From: an uncultured Clostridia bacterium
GTDB lineage: Bacteria; Bacillota; Clostridia; RUG12999
Assembly (NCBI GenBank): GCA_934792465.1
Contig: CAKVOK010000009.1
Location: 1-64,000 of the forward strand
Direction: 5' to 3'
Length of the DNA: 64,000 nucleotides
Both the position numbers and the translations under genes were made by a program. Below the pieces are notes generated by a model. That model ran no database searches. It was not told the origin of the DNA and saw only the letters and a list, made by a program, of their open reading frames with translations. Shown piece after piece: positions 1 to 7,486 of this stretch. Position 1 is the first letter of the stretch. Each line of letters opens with the position of its first letter.

Positions 1-83
1 CTCCTTTAATTGTGTTTATAAATCCCTGCCATTTCCCCTCGTCCGAATACGGCTTAGGACATGGTTTCTTTATAAACAAACTG

Positions 84-115
84 AGGACTGTTTCGATTTT
101 TGCCGAAACAGTCCT
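84..115 (-). terminator. Hairpin after the activase gene
   Basis: A perfect 12-bp inverted repeat (AGGACTGTTTCG at 84-95 against CGAAACAGTCCT at 104-115) with an 8-nt loop lies just past the stop of the minus-strand activase gene. The run of T after it on the minus strand is weak and interrupted. It is read as the terminator of the glycyl radical enzyme operon. Nothing else is recognised in bases 1-125. Confidence 0.6.
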
Positions 116-125
116 TTGCTGAATT

Positions 126-947
126 TTAAGATTTTTTTGTAATTTCTTCGTATGAAAGCTTTAATTTGTCTATAGCCGATTGCGGCGGAGTCTTGAAGTT
201 GGTCATTTTCATATTTAATGCGTCGTATTTATGTTCACCCATGCTATGATACGGCAAAAGTTCAATTTCAAGAGGCTTATACTCAGAAAGGAATTTTTTT
301 ATATTCCGGGTTTCGGCGGTTGTATCGTTGACGCCGGGAATTATGGGTATTCTTATCCGAATGTTTGCGGTGCGGGCAAACAACCCGGTTAAATTATTCA
401 AAATAAGATTGTTTGATACACCGGTGAAATTTTTATGAATTTCGCTGTCAACAGCCTTTATATCATACAAAAACAGGTCGGTATAAGGGAGGATTTTTTC
501 AAAATAATCCCACGGTACATTTCCGGCGGTATCTACCGCTGTGTGCAGACCGGCGGACTTGCATTTTTTCAGAATTTCCGCAAGAAAGTCAATTTGCAGC
601 ATACATTCGCCGCCGGAAAACGTGACTCCACCTCCCGAATTATCGTAAAAAGCCTTGTCGCTTACAACGTTTTCAAGCACCTCGTCGGCGGAATATTCTT
701 TTCCGCATACTTCGCGTGCGTCATTAAAACAGATAAAGTTAATATCGCTGCGGCTTATATTTTTGCATCTGCCGCAGCCGGTGCATTTTTCCTTGTGAAA
801 CATCACCTGTTTTTCATATGCCTGACTTTCGGGGTTGTGACACCATTTGCATTTCATGTTGCAGCCTTTGAAAAATACGGTCGTGCGCAAGCCGGGACCG
901 TCCACAACGGAGGCGTGCTGTATATCAAATATCATTGCTCTTTCCAT
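126..947 (-). CDS. Glycyl radical enzyme activase (radical SAM)
   Basis: This 273-residue protein is of the pyruvate formate-lyase activating family, which uses S-adenosylmethionine and a 4Fe-4S cluster to place the glycyl radical on its partner enzyme. The radical SAM motif CNMKCKWC is visible (Cys29, Cys33, Cys36), preceded by the family signature DGPGLRTTVFFKGC. A cysteine-rich insert follows (CTGCGRC at 55-61, then Cys73 and Cys81). It looks like a shortened version of the extra-cluster domain of non-PFL activases, so it may bind one auxiliary cluster rather than two. The gene starts 2 bp after the aldo/keto reductase stop and is last in an operon with the radical enzyme, its obvious partner. 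A second ATG four codons in has a better ribosome site and is an alternative start. Confidence 0.93.
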   Translation of the reverse strand: MERAMIFDIQHASVVDGPGLRTTVFFKGCNMKCKWCHNPESQAYEKQVMFHKEKCTGCGRCKNISRSDINFICFNDAREVCGKEYSADEVLENVVSDKAFYDNSGGGVTFSGGECMLQIDFLAEILKKCKSAGLHTAVDTAGNVPWDYFEKILPYTDLFLYDIKAVDSEIHKNFTGVSNNLILNNLTGLFARTANIRIRIPIIPGVNDTTAETRNIKKFLSEYKPLEIELLPYHSMGEHKYDALNMKMTNFKTPPQSAIDKLKLSYEEITKKS

Positions 948-949
948 GT

Positions 950-1903
950 TTAAAATCTCGCTTCAAATAAATATTTTACATCTTCCGGCGTAAGAACGGT
1001 ATTGCAGCTTTCCGCCGCTTCTTTAAGACGTGATACGTTTTTGGCGGAAACAAGCGGTATGCAGTTTATATCGCAGCCGAAATAGAATCCGAACAATGCG
1101 TTGTGGGCATCAATATGCCTTTTGTCACATATGCTTTTCAGGCGCATGAAAATTTCACGGTTTTTATCCGACGCATTTTCGGGAACGCTTTCGCCGTAAA
1201 AGAATCCGTATGCCTGTGCGCCGTATCCGAAAACGGGTATTTTTGAGGTGCGGTAGAAATTGTAGTCATCGGAGCTCATTTCGAGTGCTCTTTCGTTTTC
1301 TCCCCAACCCTCCGTAACTCTGTCTTTCAGCGAGAAAGAAAGCTCGCTGTATTCAAATTCGGCAAGACCGTGTTCCTTTGCGTATTTGTTTGCGGCTTCT
1401 ATTCTTGCGGCACTCCAGTTTGAAGCGCCGATGTGCCTGACAACGCCGCATTTCACGTATTTGTTGAGTATTTCAATCGCTTTTTCGGGTTCTGCGGACG
1501 GGTCGTCTTTGTGAAAAAAATATATGTCTATGAAGTCTGTGCCGAGAGCCTCAAGGCTTTTTGTTATATCGGCTTCAATATCCTCCGGTGTAATGCGGTT
1601 TCGTACCTGTTTGCCGTTTTCGTATTCCGGATTTCCGCCTTTTGTTATCAATACGGCTTTGCTGCGCATACCGCTTGATTTCAGCCATTCTCCGATGCAT
1701 TGTTCGCTTTCGGGGCAATTCGGGCGGGTTACGTCTTCGTCGCCGTAGCATCTTGCGGTATCTATTATGTTTCCGCCGTTTTCAAAATAAGCGTCGAGAA
1801 CTTCAAAACTTGATTTTTCCGTTGCTTTGCAGAACTTGTGCGTTCCGAGGGCAAAACGGCTCAGCTGTTTTCCGTCTGTAATAATTTCTGTTTTCGGTAT
1901 CAT
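950..1903 (-). CDS. Aldo/keto reductase
   Basis: A 317-residue NAD(P)H-dependent oxidoreductase of the aldo/keto reductase superfamily, predicted cytoplasmic. The catalytic tetrad is visible: Asp48 and Tyr53 in IDTARCYG, Lys88 in LITKGG and His131 in YFFHKDD. The barrel pattern is complete, including GVVRHIGASNW and the late PLVSAKNVSRL cofactor-site segment. It has a strong site (AAGGAG) before its ATG and sits between the glycyl radical enzyme and its activase. That position suggests it reduces the aldehyde or ketone made by the radical enzyme, or prepares its substrate. The substrate cannot be told from the sequence. Confidence 0.88.
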   Translation of the reverse strand: MIPKTEIITDGKQLSRFALGTHKFCKATEKSSFEVLDAYFENGGNIIDTARCYGDEDVTRPNCPESEQCIGEWLKSSGMRSKAVLITKGGNPEYENGKQVRNRITPEDIEADITKSLEALGTDFIDIYFFHKDDPSAEPEKAIEILNKYVKCGVVRHIGASNWSAARIEAANKYAKEHGLAEFEYSELSFSLKDRVTEGWGENERALEMSSDDYNFYRTSKIPVFGYGAQAYGFFYGESVPENASDKNREIFMRLKSICDKRHIDAHNALFGFYFGCDINCIPLVSAKNVSRLKEAAESCNTVLTPEDVKYLFEARF

Positions 1904-1922
1904 AATGTTTATCTCCTTTTAA

Positions 1923-2114
1923 TTAATGATTGCCGAACAATTCCCAAATGCCTCCGTATACTAATTTTTTAGCATTTTGGAATTGTTCAGGTGCAAGCCT
2001 TTGCAAAAAAGCTTGCACTTCAATTGAAACGGGAATTAATCCGATACTGTTTTTAGATGTGAAATTTTTAATTTCACATAATCGGTTTCGCAAAACCGGT
2101 TTTTCAATAGGCAT
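1923..2114 (-). CDS. Possible small protein or palindromic-element frame (63 aa)
   Basis: An open frame whose ATG overlaps the stop codon of the glycyl radical enzyme (TAATG), an arrangement typical of translational coupling. An AAGGA lies about 13 nt upstream, somewhat far. The predicted protein is not recognised, lacks a signal peptide or known motif, and ends GIWELFGNH. The whole frame consists of hairpin-forming DNA (see the overlapping entry), so it may be a repeat that happens to stay open rather than a gene. Confidence that it encodes a functional protein is low. Confidence 0.25.
   Translation of the reverse strand: MPIEKPVLRNRLCEIKNFTSKNSIGLIPVSIEVQAFLQRLAPEQFQNAKKLVYGGIWELFGNH
1933..2100 (-). 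repeat. Cluster of four stem-loops between two operon genes
   Basis: Four inverted repeats are packed in 168 bp. They are a stem of about 18 bp with one mismatch (1933-1951 with 1972-1990), an 8-bp stem (1991-1998 with 2011-2018), a 9-bp stem (2057-2065 with 2071-2079) and an 8-bp stem with one G-T pair (2081-2088 with 2093-2100). None is followed by a T-run on the minus strand, so they are not simple terminators. They could stabilise the radical-enzyme mRNA, tune expression along the operon, or be an inserted palindromic repeat. Confidence 0.7.
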
Positions 2115-4348
2115 TAATTATAAAAATTCCTTGTAAGCACTTCCTCCTGCCATTCGGGAGAAAGACTCGTAAATTTTGCGGAAAATCCGCATACACGCAC
2201 GATGAGGTCGGGATATTTTTCGGGATTTTTCTGTGCGTCGAGAAGCGTTTCTTTCGATACGCAGTTAAGCTGGAGCGCTTCAAGCGACGTATCCGCAGCG
2301 GTGCGCAGAAATGCTTCGCACGTGGACAGAGAGGTTGTTCCCGGTAAGATTATGTTTACTACGTTGTTGCCCGCCATCTCGGTTTTGTCGAGTGCGCCGA
2401 GAGAATTTACAACGCTTGTCACATGCGGTATCTTTTTCAGACGCGACGGAGTGAGCCCCTGGGCAATGTAATCTCCGTTATATCTGCCGTTCGGCGTTGC
2501 GAGGATTTGCTCTCCCCAAAAACGTATTTCCGTGTATGTGAGATAGCCTAAGTTTATTTTTCCACCGTACATACTTTTATGCTTTGAGAGCATATTGTAC
2601 AAATCGGTATTAAAACGTGCGGCGAGCTCGCAGGATTCTTTTTTGCCGTCGCCCCAGCCGGAGCAGTGTATGGAGTCGTAGCGCATTTCGTCATAGCCGT
2701 CCCAGTTTGCACGTACTGCCGCAAGCAGCTGCTTTAATGTATATTTTTTCTCATCGAAGCAGAGAGTTTTTATAGCCATGAGAGAATCTATAATGTCGGC
2801 GAATCCGAAGCATGAATACGTATCGTCCTTATATCTCGCACCTTTGTTCGTATAGTCTCTTTTGTTTTTCACGCAGTCCTTATGCGTGGAGGAATAGAGC
2901 GGAAGAGGGTCTACCCTGCTCCATATCTGTCCGCCGGCAGTTGCGACTCTTGTTTTTTCGGCGAACAGCACATCCATGTTTTTGCAGGTGATGTCGTATA
3001 CTTCTTCAAAGCTTTCGGCATCGTCAATCGGCTTGAAAAACATATTAACTTCACGCATTTTGTCCGTGCGGTTGTGTATCTCGTATTCAAACGCTCTCAG
3101 CAGATTTGTGTAGTTTCCGCAGTTTTGGCAGCCGGCACAATTCGTTTCTATATCCCAACAGCCCGAAGCGAGATAATCCCATGCATCATCCGGCGATATT
3201 CCGCTGCGGATAAGTGCGGGGATCGCTGCATCATCGTTTTCATAGAGAATCGTGCTTGTGCCGTTTGTGACGGGTTTGTCAAGCTCATCGAGATATTCTT
3301 TCGGAGAGTTTTTGGAAAAACGGCATTTTATTTTCGGGAAAATTATTTTTTCTTCATATGTTGCGTCAAGGAACATTTTCGTAAGCTCGTTGTATATCGG
3401 CTTGCCGTCGGCATCGCAGCCGCCCAATACGTATGTACATTCAAGCTCGTGGTCGGCATATCCGACCATTTCCTTGTTGTGGTCGTAGTGGCAGTCGAAT
3501 ATTATAAGGAATTTTGAAATAAGCTCGTAGGCTTCTTCCCTTGTAATTGCGCCGGATTTTATATCCGCTTCGTAAAAAGGATATAAATCCATATCGATTC
3601 TGCCGAAAGAATTCGGGCCGACTCCCTCGAGAGAACCTATAACTTTTCGCATGAAAGCATATGTATTCAGTGCCTCGTAAAAATTTTGAGGTTTTTCCCA
3701 GGGGGAGCGGCGTGCGGATTCGGCAATTCTTTTGAGATTTTCGTTTTGCGGGTCGGATTTCAGCATTTCTTCCGCCGTATCGGCAAATTTTCCGCTGATT
3801 TTCTTTGCGGACAAAAGTCCCTCGCACGCAGCGGAAAGGAAATCTTTTTCTTCTTTTGTTTCGGCGTTTTCGAGTTGCTTTTGAATATCTTCCAAAACGC
3901 CTTTCAGACCTTTTTGCAGAATTGGTCTGTGGTTAAACTGAAAATGCTGCGAATCATCGTTGTATGCTCCGCATATCAGATACATAAGCTCGCTTGCCTG
4001 GCGCCAACGCAAATCCCACAGCTCTTTATCCTGTTCAATAAATAAATGTTCGTTTTTCCAATATGTCCAGCCGCCGGCGTGCTTATATCCGTGAAAATTC
4101 CTTGCGCCGTCCGAAGGGCCGGGCAGAATTCCCGTTTCGTAATAAAAAGGCAAATCCTTGAACAAAATCGGTTCGATTGCATCGGAAATCACATGATATT
4201 GAAGTGCTTTCATTTCGTATGACGACATTCTCTCATCGTACAAAGAATCCGCTTTTTGCATAACCTCGTTCATATGCTTTTCGGCATTTTTATAAGATTC
4301 GATAAAATAATAGTTTTTAAGTTCGTTTCTGAGTTCGCTATATTTCAT
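2114..4348 (-). CDS. Glycyl radical enzyme, unassigned class
   Basis: A 744-residue cytoplasmic enzyme of the pyruvate formate-lyase/glycerol dehydratase superfamily. The C-terminal radical loop is RVCGFSAKF with Gly721 as the radical site; most relatives have a Tyr after the Gly. The expected thiyl-radical cysteine is Cys397, in ASGCWD. Diol-dehydratase-type enzymes usually carry Gly-Cys-Val-Glu-Pro here, so Glu is replaced by Asp399 and Val by Trp398. Directly after it come Cys404, Cys407 and Cys410 spaced CxxCxxC, which I do not know from characterised members. The gene heads an operon with an aldo/keto reductase and an activase and is divergent from an AraC regulator. AAGGAG precedes the ATG. 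The reaction is unknown; no microcompartment genes are near. Confidence 0.9.
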   Translation of the reverse strand: MKYSELRNELKNYYFIESYKNAEKHMNEVMQKADSLYDERMSSYEMKALQYHVISDAIEPILFKDLPFYYETGILPGPSDGARNFHGYKHAGGWTYWKNEHLFIEQDKELWDLRWRQASELMYLICGAYNDDSQHFQFNHRPILQKGLKGVLEDIQKQLENAETKEEKDFLSAACEGLLSAKKISGKFADTAEEMLKSDPQNENLKRIAESARRSPWEKPQNFYEALNTYAFMRKVIGSLEGVGPNSFGRIDMDLYPFYEADIKSGAITREEAYELISKFLIIFDCHYDHNKEMVGYADHELECTYVLGGCDADGKPIYNELTKMFLDATYEEKIIFPKIKCRFSKNSPKEYLDELDKPVTNGTSTILYENDDAAIPALIRSGISPDDAWDYLASGCWDIETNCAGCQNCGNYTNLLRAFEYEIHNRTDKMREVNMFFKPIDDAESFEEVYDITCKNMDVLFAEKTRVATAGGQIWSRVDPLPLYSSTHKDCVKNKRDYTNKGARYKDDTYSCFGFADIIDSLMAIKTLCFDEKKYTLKQLLAAVRANWDGYDEMRYDSIHCSGWGDGKKESCELAARFNTDLYNMLSKHKSMYGGKINLGYLTYTEIRFWGEQILATPNGRYNGDYIAQGLTPSRLKKIPHVTSVVNSLGALDKTEMAGNNVVNIILPGTTSLSTCEAFLRTAADTSLEALQLNCVSKETLLDAQKNPEKYPDLIVRVCGFSAKFTSLSPEWQEEVLTRNFYN

Positions 4349-4402
4349 TGAATATCAACTCCTTTTGTTTGATGAATCCAGTATATCATCAAGGCAAGAG
4401 GT

Positions 4403-4454
4403 TGTAAATGTAATATTAAGAAAATTTGTAATTTTAAGAAATAAATATTTACAA
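4403..4454. promoter_or_regulatory. Candidate operator between the radical enzyme and AraC genes
   Basis: The 204-bp divergent gap holds two near-identical direct repeats, GTAATATTAAGAAAA (4410-4424) and GTAATTTTAAGAAAT (4428-4442), offset by 18 bp. They are framed by an inverted repeat, TTGTAAAT at 4403 and ATTTACAA at 4447. Paired direct repeats are the usual binding pattern of AraC-family regulators, so this may be the site of the adjacent regulator controlling both directions. Confidence 0.5.
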
Positions 4455-4552
4455 TGTCATGATTTTGTGATATACTGATATTGCGGGCATAAAATATATT
4501 TTTTTACTGAGGAGCAAAACGGCGCATATTTGTAATATATAGAGGGAATCGG

Positions 4553-5326
4553 GTGTTGGTTGTGGAATTTAAAAATATGAAAATCAAAAATATAGACTTC
4601 GTTGTGAAGTATACGCCGACGGTCAGAGAATTTTCGATGCATAACCGCATAAACCATATTGTAGGTATTCAGCTTACGGGCGAGGCTATCCATTATATGA
4701 AGGACAGGCAAGTTATGCTAAACGGAGGAACGGTGTATTTTTTTAATCAAAAGGATGATTATGATGTGGAGGTTATAAATGCCGGGGTGGCGTATTCCGT
4801 ACATTTTACAACGTATGGGCCGATTGAAACGGAAAGCTTTTTTGTCCATGGCGCAAACGGCGGAGAGATAGTGCGCCTGGTGAAAAAAATGGAAAAAGAA
4901 GCTTTTTTCGGGGAGAACGAACTGAATTTGACGGCAGAGTTTTATAATCTGTGCGCATTGGTGAACAGGATATATGAGAAAAGATATTTTTCGAGAGATG
5001 AGAGAATCAATGAAGCGGAAAGATATATTTGCGCCAATTTCAGGGACGGCGGCTGCGTGCGTGCGGCTGCGGAAAAAAGCGGACTTTCAAGACGCAGATT
5101 TGATGAATTGTTCAAAAATTCATTTAACGTGACACCCGGCAGATATTTGATAAACTTAAAAATTGATTATGCCAAAAGACTTTTGGCAACGAGCAATATC
5201 GGTGTTTCGCAAGTCGCCGAGCTTTGCGGAACGAGTGATATTTATTATTTCAGCAAGCTGTTTAAAAAGGAAACCGGGTTTTCTCCGAACAGATATAGGA
5301 AAAAATACGGAACAGGACTGAAATGA
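4553..5326 (+). CDS. AraC-family transcriptional regulator
   Basis: A 257-residue one-component regulator. Residues 1 to about 140 form a cupin-like sensing domain in the style of sugar-binding AraC proteins. The last 100 residues hold two helix-turn-helix motifs, ending with the family signature DIYYFSKLFKKETGFSPNRYRKKY. The GTG at 4553 is taken as start because AGAGGGA lies just upstream; an ATG at 4577 is possible. It is divergent from the glycyl radical enzyme operon and probably controls it in response to a small molecule, perhaps the enzyme substrate or a parent sugar. Confidence 0.9.
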   Translation: MLVVEFKNMKIKNIDFVVKYTPTVREFSMHNRINHIVGIQLTGEAIHYMKDRQVMLNGGTVYFFNQKDDYDVEVINAGVAYSVHFTTYGPIETESFFVHGANGGEIVRLVKKMEKEAFFGENELNLTAEFYNLCALVNRIYEKRYFSRDERINEAERYICANFRDGGCVRAAAEKSGLSRRRFDELFKNSFNVTPGRYLINLKIDYAKRLLATSNIGVSQVAELCGTSDIYYFSKLFKKETGFSPNRYRKKYGTGLK

Positions 5327-5412
5327 CAAGATTGAATTTGTGAGGCGGTGTTCTGTAAAAAATGCCTTGACTTTACGGCAAAAATCAAATGTATGCTACA
5401 ACGGAACAAAAT

Positions 5413-5436
5413 TTTTGACAGCTATTTTGACAGCTA
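5413..5436. repeat. Tandem 12-bp repeat TTTTGACAGCTA
   Basis: Two exact head-to-tail copies of TTTTGACAGCTA lie in the 387-bp gap between the AraC gene and the sensor kinase. A related GTTTGACAGCTG occurs at 37464. Function is unknown. The rest of this gap holds a terminator, a probable operator and promoters; no gene is seen. Confidence 0.7.
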
Positions 5437-5508
5437 CGATACCGAAACAGGCAATAACGGACAAGAAAATATGATAATAAAAATGTCGGAAATATAGGTT
5501 AAGGCGTG

Positions 5509-5540
5509 TGCCGAAACTCTTGTTTTCCGGCATTTTTTTT
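5509..5540 (+). terminator. Rho-independent terminator after the AraC gene
   Basis: The stem TGCCG+AAAC (5509-5517) pairs with GTTT+CGGCA (5522-5532) around a 4-nt loop with a 2-nt bulge, followed by eight T residues (5533-5540). It would end the AraC transcript and insulate the two-component system downstream. Confidence 0.8.
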
Positions 5541-5594
5541 AATCGCTGCTGCGGCCGTTCCGTAAAGGATAAAGGCACCAAAACGGCAAAATCG

Positions 5595-5656
5595 TAACTT
5601 TACCCAACAAAAAATAAGTTTACCGCATTTATATTTAAGGCTGTAAATAGTAAAAT
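5595..5656 (+). promoter_or_regulatory. Promoter of the two-component system with YesN-type direct repeats
   Basis: Two direct repeats, TAACTTTACCC at 5595 and TAAGTTTACCG at 5615, lie 20 bp apart. The second TAAGTT is followed by 7 nt, a weak -35 (TTTATA, 5628-5633), a 17-bp spacer and a -10 TAAAAT (5651-5656). The same layout occurs before the lipoprotein gene at 9136 and the esterase gene at 25388, which suggests activation by the response regulator encoded here. A second candidate promoter (TTGAAA 5666, TAAAAT 5689, spacer 17) follows. Confidence 0.6.
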
Positions 5657-5713
5657 TAAATATATTTGAAAAATTCGTCGAAATATGATAAAATATTTGT
5701 GTGAGGTGATTTG

Positions 5714-7486
5714 ATGAAAAACAAAAAATCAATACGAAACAAAATGATAGTATCGTATATGTCGATTATATTCATAGCAATAGTGATGTTTACCGCAATT
5801 ACGCTTATACATTCATCGAAGATAACGAAAGTGCAGAATATGGGCTTCGTGTCGCAGATGCTGGAGCTGGCGAGAGGGAATATATACACGAGAATGCAGG
5901 ATGTGGAGATAACGATAGACAATATTCAGGCGAACCGCAGTATAATAAATTCCGTCAATGCGATTAACGAGGACGGCGACTATTCAAAAATAGGTATTGT
6001 GGAAAACGAATTGCAGAATATAGACATATATCATCAGAAAATCTCCAAAATAAGAATTTATACACTGGGGCAGGCGGAGATAACAGACGTATACAGCTCG
6101 GAAAACGTATACGGGTACTGCAGCTGCGAAAACGAACCGTGGTTTAAAAAGACGAGGGACAAGGACGGAGCGACAAACTGGAATATGTTTTATGATTCTG
6201 CGGCAAGGGGGACGTTTACGGCTTCGAGAATGCTTTACGAGCCGAGAAAAGAAAAAAACCCCATAGGCGTTGTAAGGATAGATATAGACATACTGCCGTT
6301 TTTGGAGCAAATCGACAATATAAAAATAGGGGAAACGGGGAAAATATTTCTTGTTCAGGACAACAGTATAATAACCGTTGACAAGGAAAGCTTCCTCAAG
6401 GATATTGTAAACGAAAGAAAATTTTTCTCATGCATAAAAGGCGAGCTTGACGGCTACACGAAAATAAACGGTAAATATTATCTGATAGCATATGACAATC
6501 TCGAAAAAACAAATCTTACGATTGCCGCAATGGTGGAGGCAAACGAGATTGACGAGATGGCAAAGACAATTAAAAAATCCATGCTGGAAACCGCTGTTTT
6601 GTGTATTATAATAGGGTTTGTAATTGTAATATTCATATCCCGGGTGATTTCCGAGCCTATTATAAAATTAAGTCATGTAATGAAAAATTTCGAAAACGAT
6701 ACAAATGTTCGTGTACATACCAAATCGGAAAACGAAATAGGCACGCTTTACAATTCGTTCAATAAAATGATGAGCCGTATAGGCGATATGATAAGAGATA
6801 TAAACGAGCTGAATACAAAGCAGAAAAACGCAGAACTGAAAATTTTGCAGGCGCAGATAAATCCGCATTTCCTCTATAATACGCTGGAATCCATAAACTG
6901 GATGGCAGTCAGCGTGGGAGCGGACGAAATAAGCCTTATGGTAAGCTCTCTCGGAAGCTTTTTCAGGCACAGCCTTAATAACGGCAAGGAATTTTTGAGC
7001 GTGGAAAACGAGATAAAACAGGTTAAAAGCTTCATAGCGATTGAAAAAATAAGGTTTAAAGATAAATTTGATATAGAATACGATATTGACGAAAAAATCA
7101 TGCAGTATCATATATTGAAGCTGACGTTGCAACCGCTTGTGGAAAACTGCATTGTGCACGGCTTCGACCGCATAGATTACAAGGGTATGATTAAGATTAC
7201 GGGGCGAGAACATGAGAAAGGCGTATGCTTTGAAATCGAGGATAACGGGCTCGGTGCGGATACCGATTTTCTGAATCATTATATAAATGACGAAAACGTG
7301 GTCATAAGCAAAAAAGGGAAATACGGAGTGAGAAATGTACAGAAGAGAATCAAACTATATTTCGGCGATGAATACGGAGTGCGTTTTGAATCGAACGAGT
7401 ATGGCGGAGTTACGGCGAGGGTAATTATCGCAAAGGAAGCCGAAAAGAAAATGAACGGCGGAGAGGAGAAGAAAATATATGATTAA
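5714..7486 (+). CDS. Sensor histidine kinase, YesM type
   Basis: A 590-residue membrane kinase. A first transmembrane helix near residues 12-33 is followed by an extracellular Cache-like sensing region of about 250 residues, a second transmembrane helix (about 291-312), a HAMP linker, a His_kinase domain with the phosphorylated His385 in AQINPHFLYNTLES, and a C-terminal ATPase domain with N-box LVENCIVHG and ENDGLG-like IEDNGLG. This is the architecture of kinases that sense oligosaccharides outside the cell or a loaded binding protein. The start is the ATG at 5714, spaced correctly from GAGGTGA; a TTG at 5711 is less likely. It overlaps the response regulator gene by 8 bp, so the two are co-translated. 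Confidence 0.93.
   Translation: MKNKKSIRNKMIVSYMSIIFIAIVMFTAITLIHSSKITKVQNMGFVSQMLELARGNIYTRMQDVEITIDNIQANRSIINSVNAINEDGDYSKIGIVENELQNIDIYHQKISKIRIYTLGQAEITDVYSSENVYGYCSCENEPWFKKTRDKDGATNWNMFYDSAARGTFTASRMLYEPRKEKNPIGVVRIDIDILPFLEQIDNIKIGETGKIFLVQDNSIITVDKESFLKDIVNERKFFSCIKGELDGYTKINGKYYLIAYDNLEKTNLTIAAMVEANEIDEMAKTIKKSMLETAVLCIIIGFVIVIFISRVISEPIIKLSHVMKNFENDTNVRVHTKSENEIGTLYNSFNKMMSRIGDMIRDINELNTKQKNAELKILQAQINPHFLYNTLESINWMAVSVGADEISLMVSSLGSFFRHSLNNGKEFLSVENEIKQVKSFIAIEKIRFKDKFDIEYDIDEKIMQYHILKLTLQPLVENCIVHGFDRIDYKGMIKITGREHEKGVCFEIEDNGLGADTDFLNHYINDENVVISKKGKYGVRNVQKRIKLYFGDEYGVRFESNEYGGVTARVIIAKEAEKKMNGGEEKKIYD

Noticed and set aside
435..953. A 172-codon plus-strand frame opposite the activase
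   Set aside because: Antisense to the radical SAM protein, whose cysteine motifs are clear.
2882..3517. A 211-codon plus-strand frame inside the glycyl radical enzyme
   Set aside because: Antisense shadow of a strongly recognised enzyme; no ribosome site or family motif.
5413..5436. Tandem TTTTGACAGCTA considered as a mobile-element end or attachment site
   Set aside because: No transposase or integrase and no matching inverted end nearby; kept only as an unexplained repeat.
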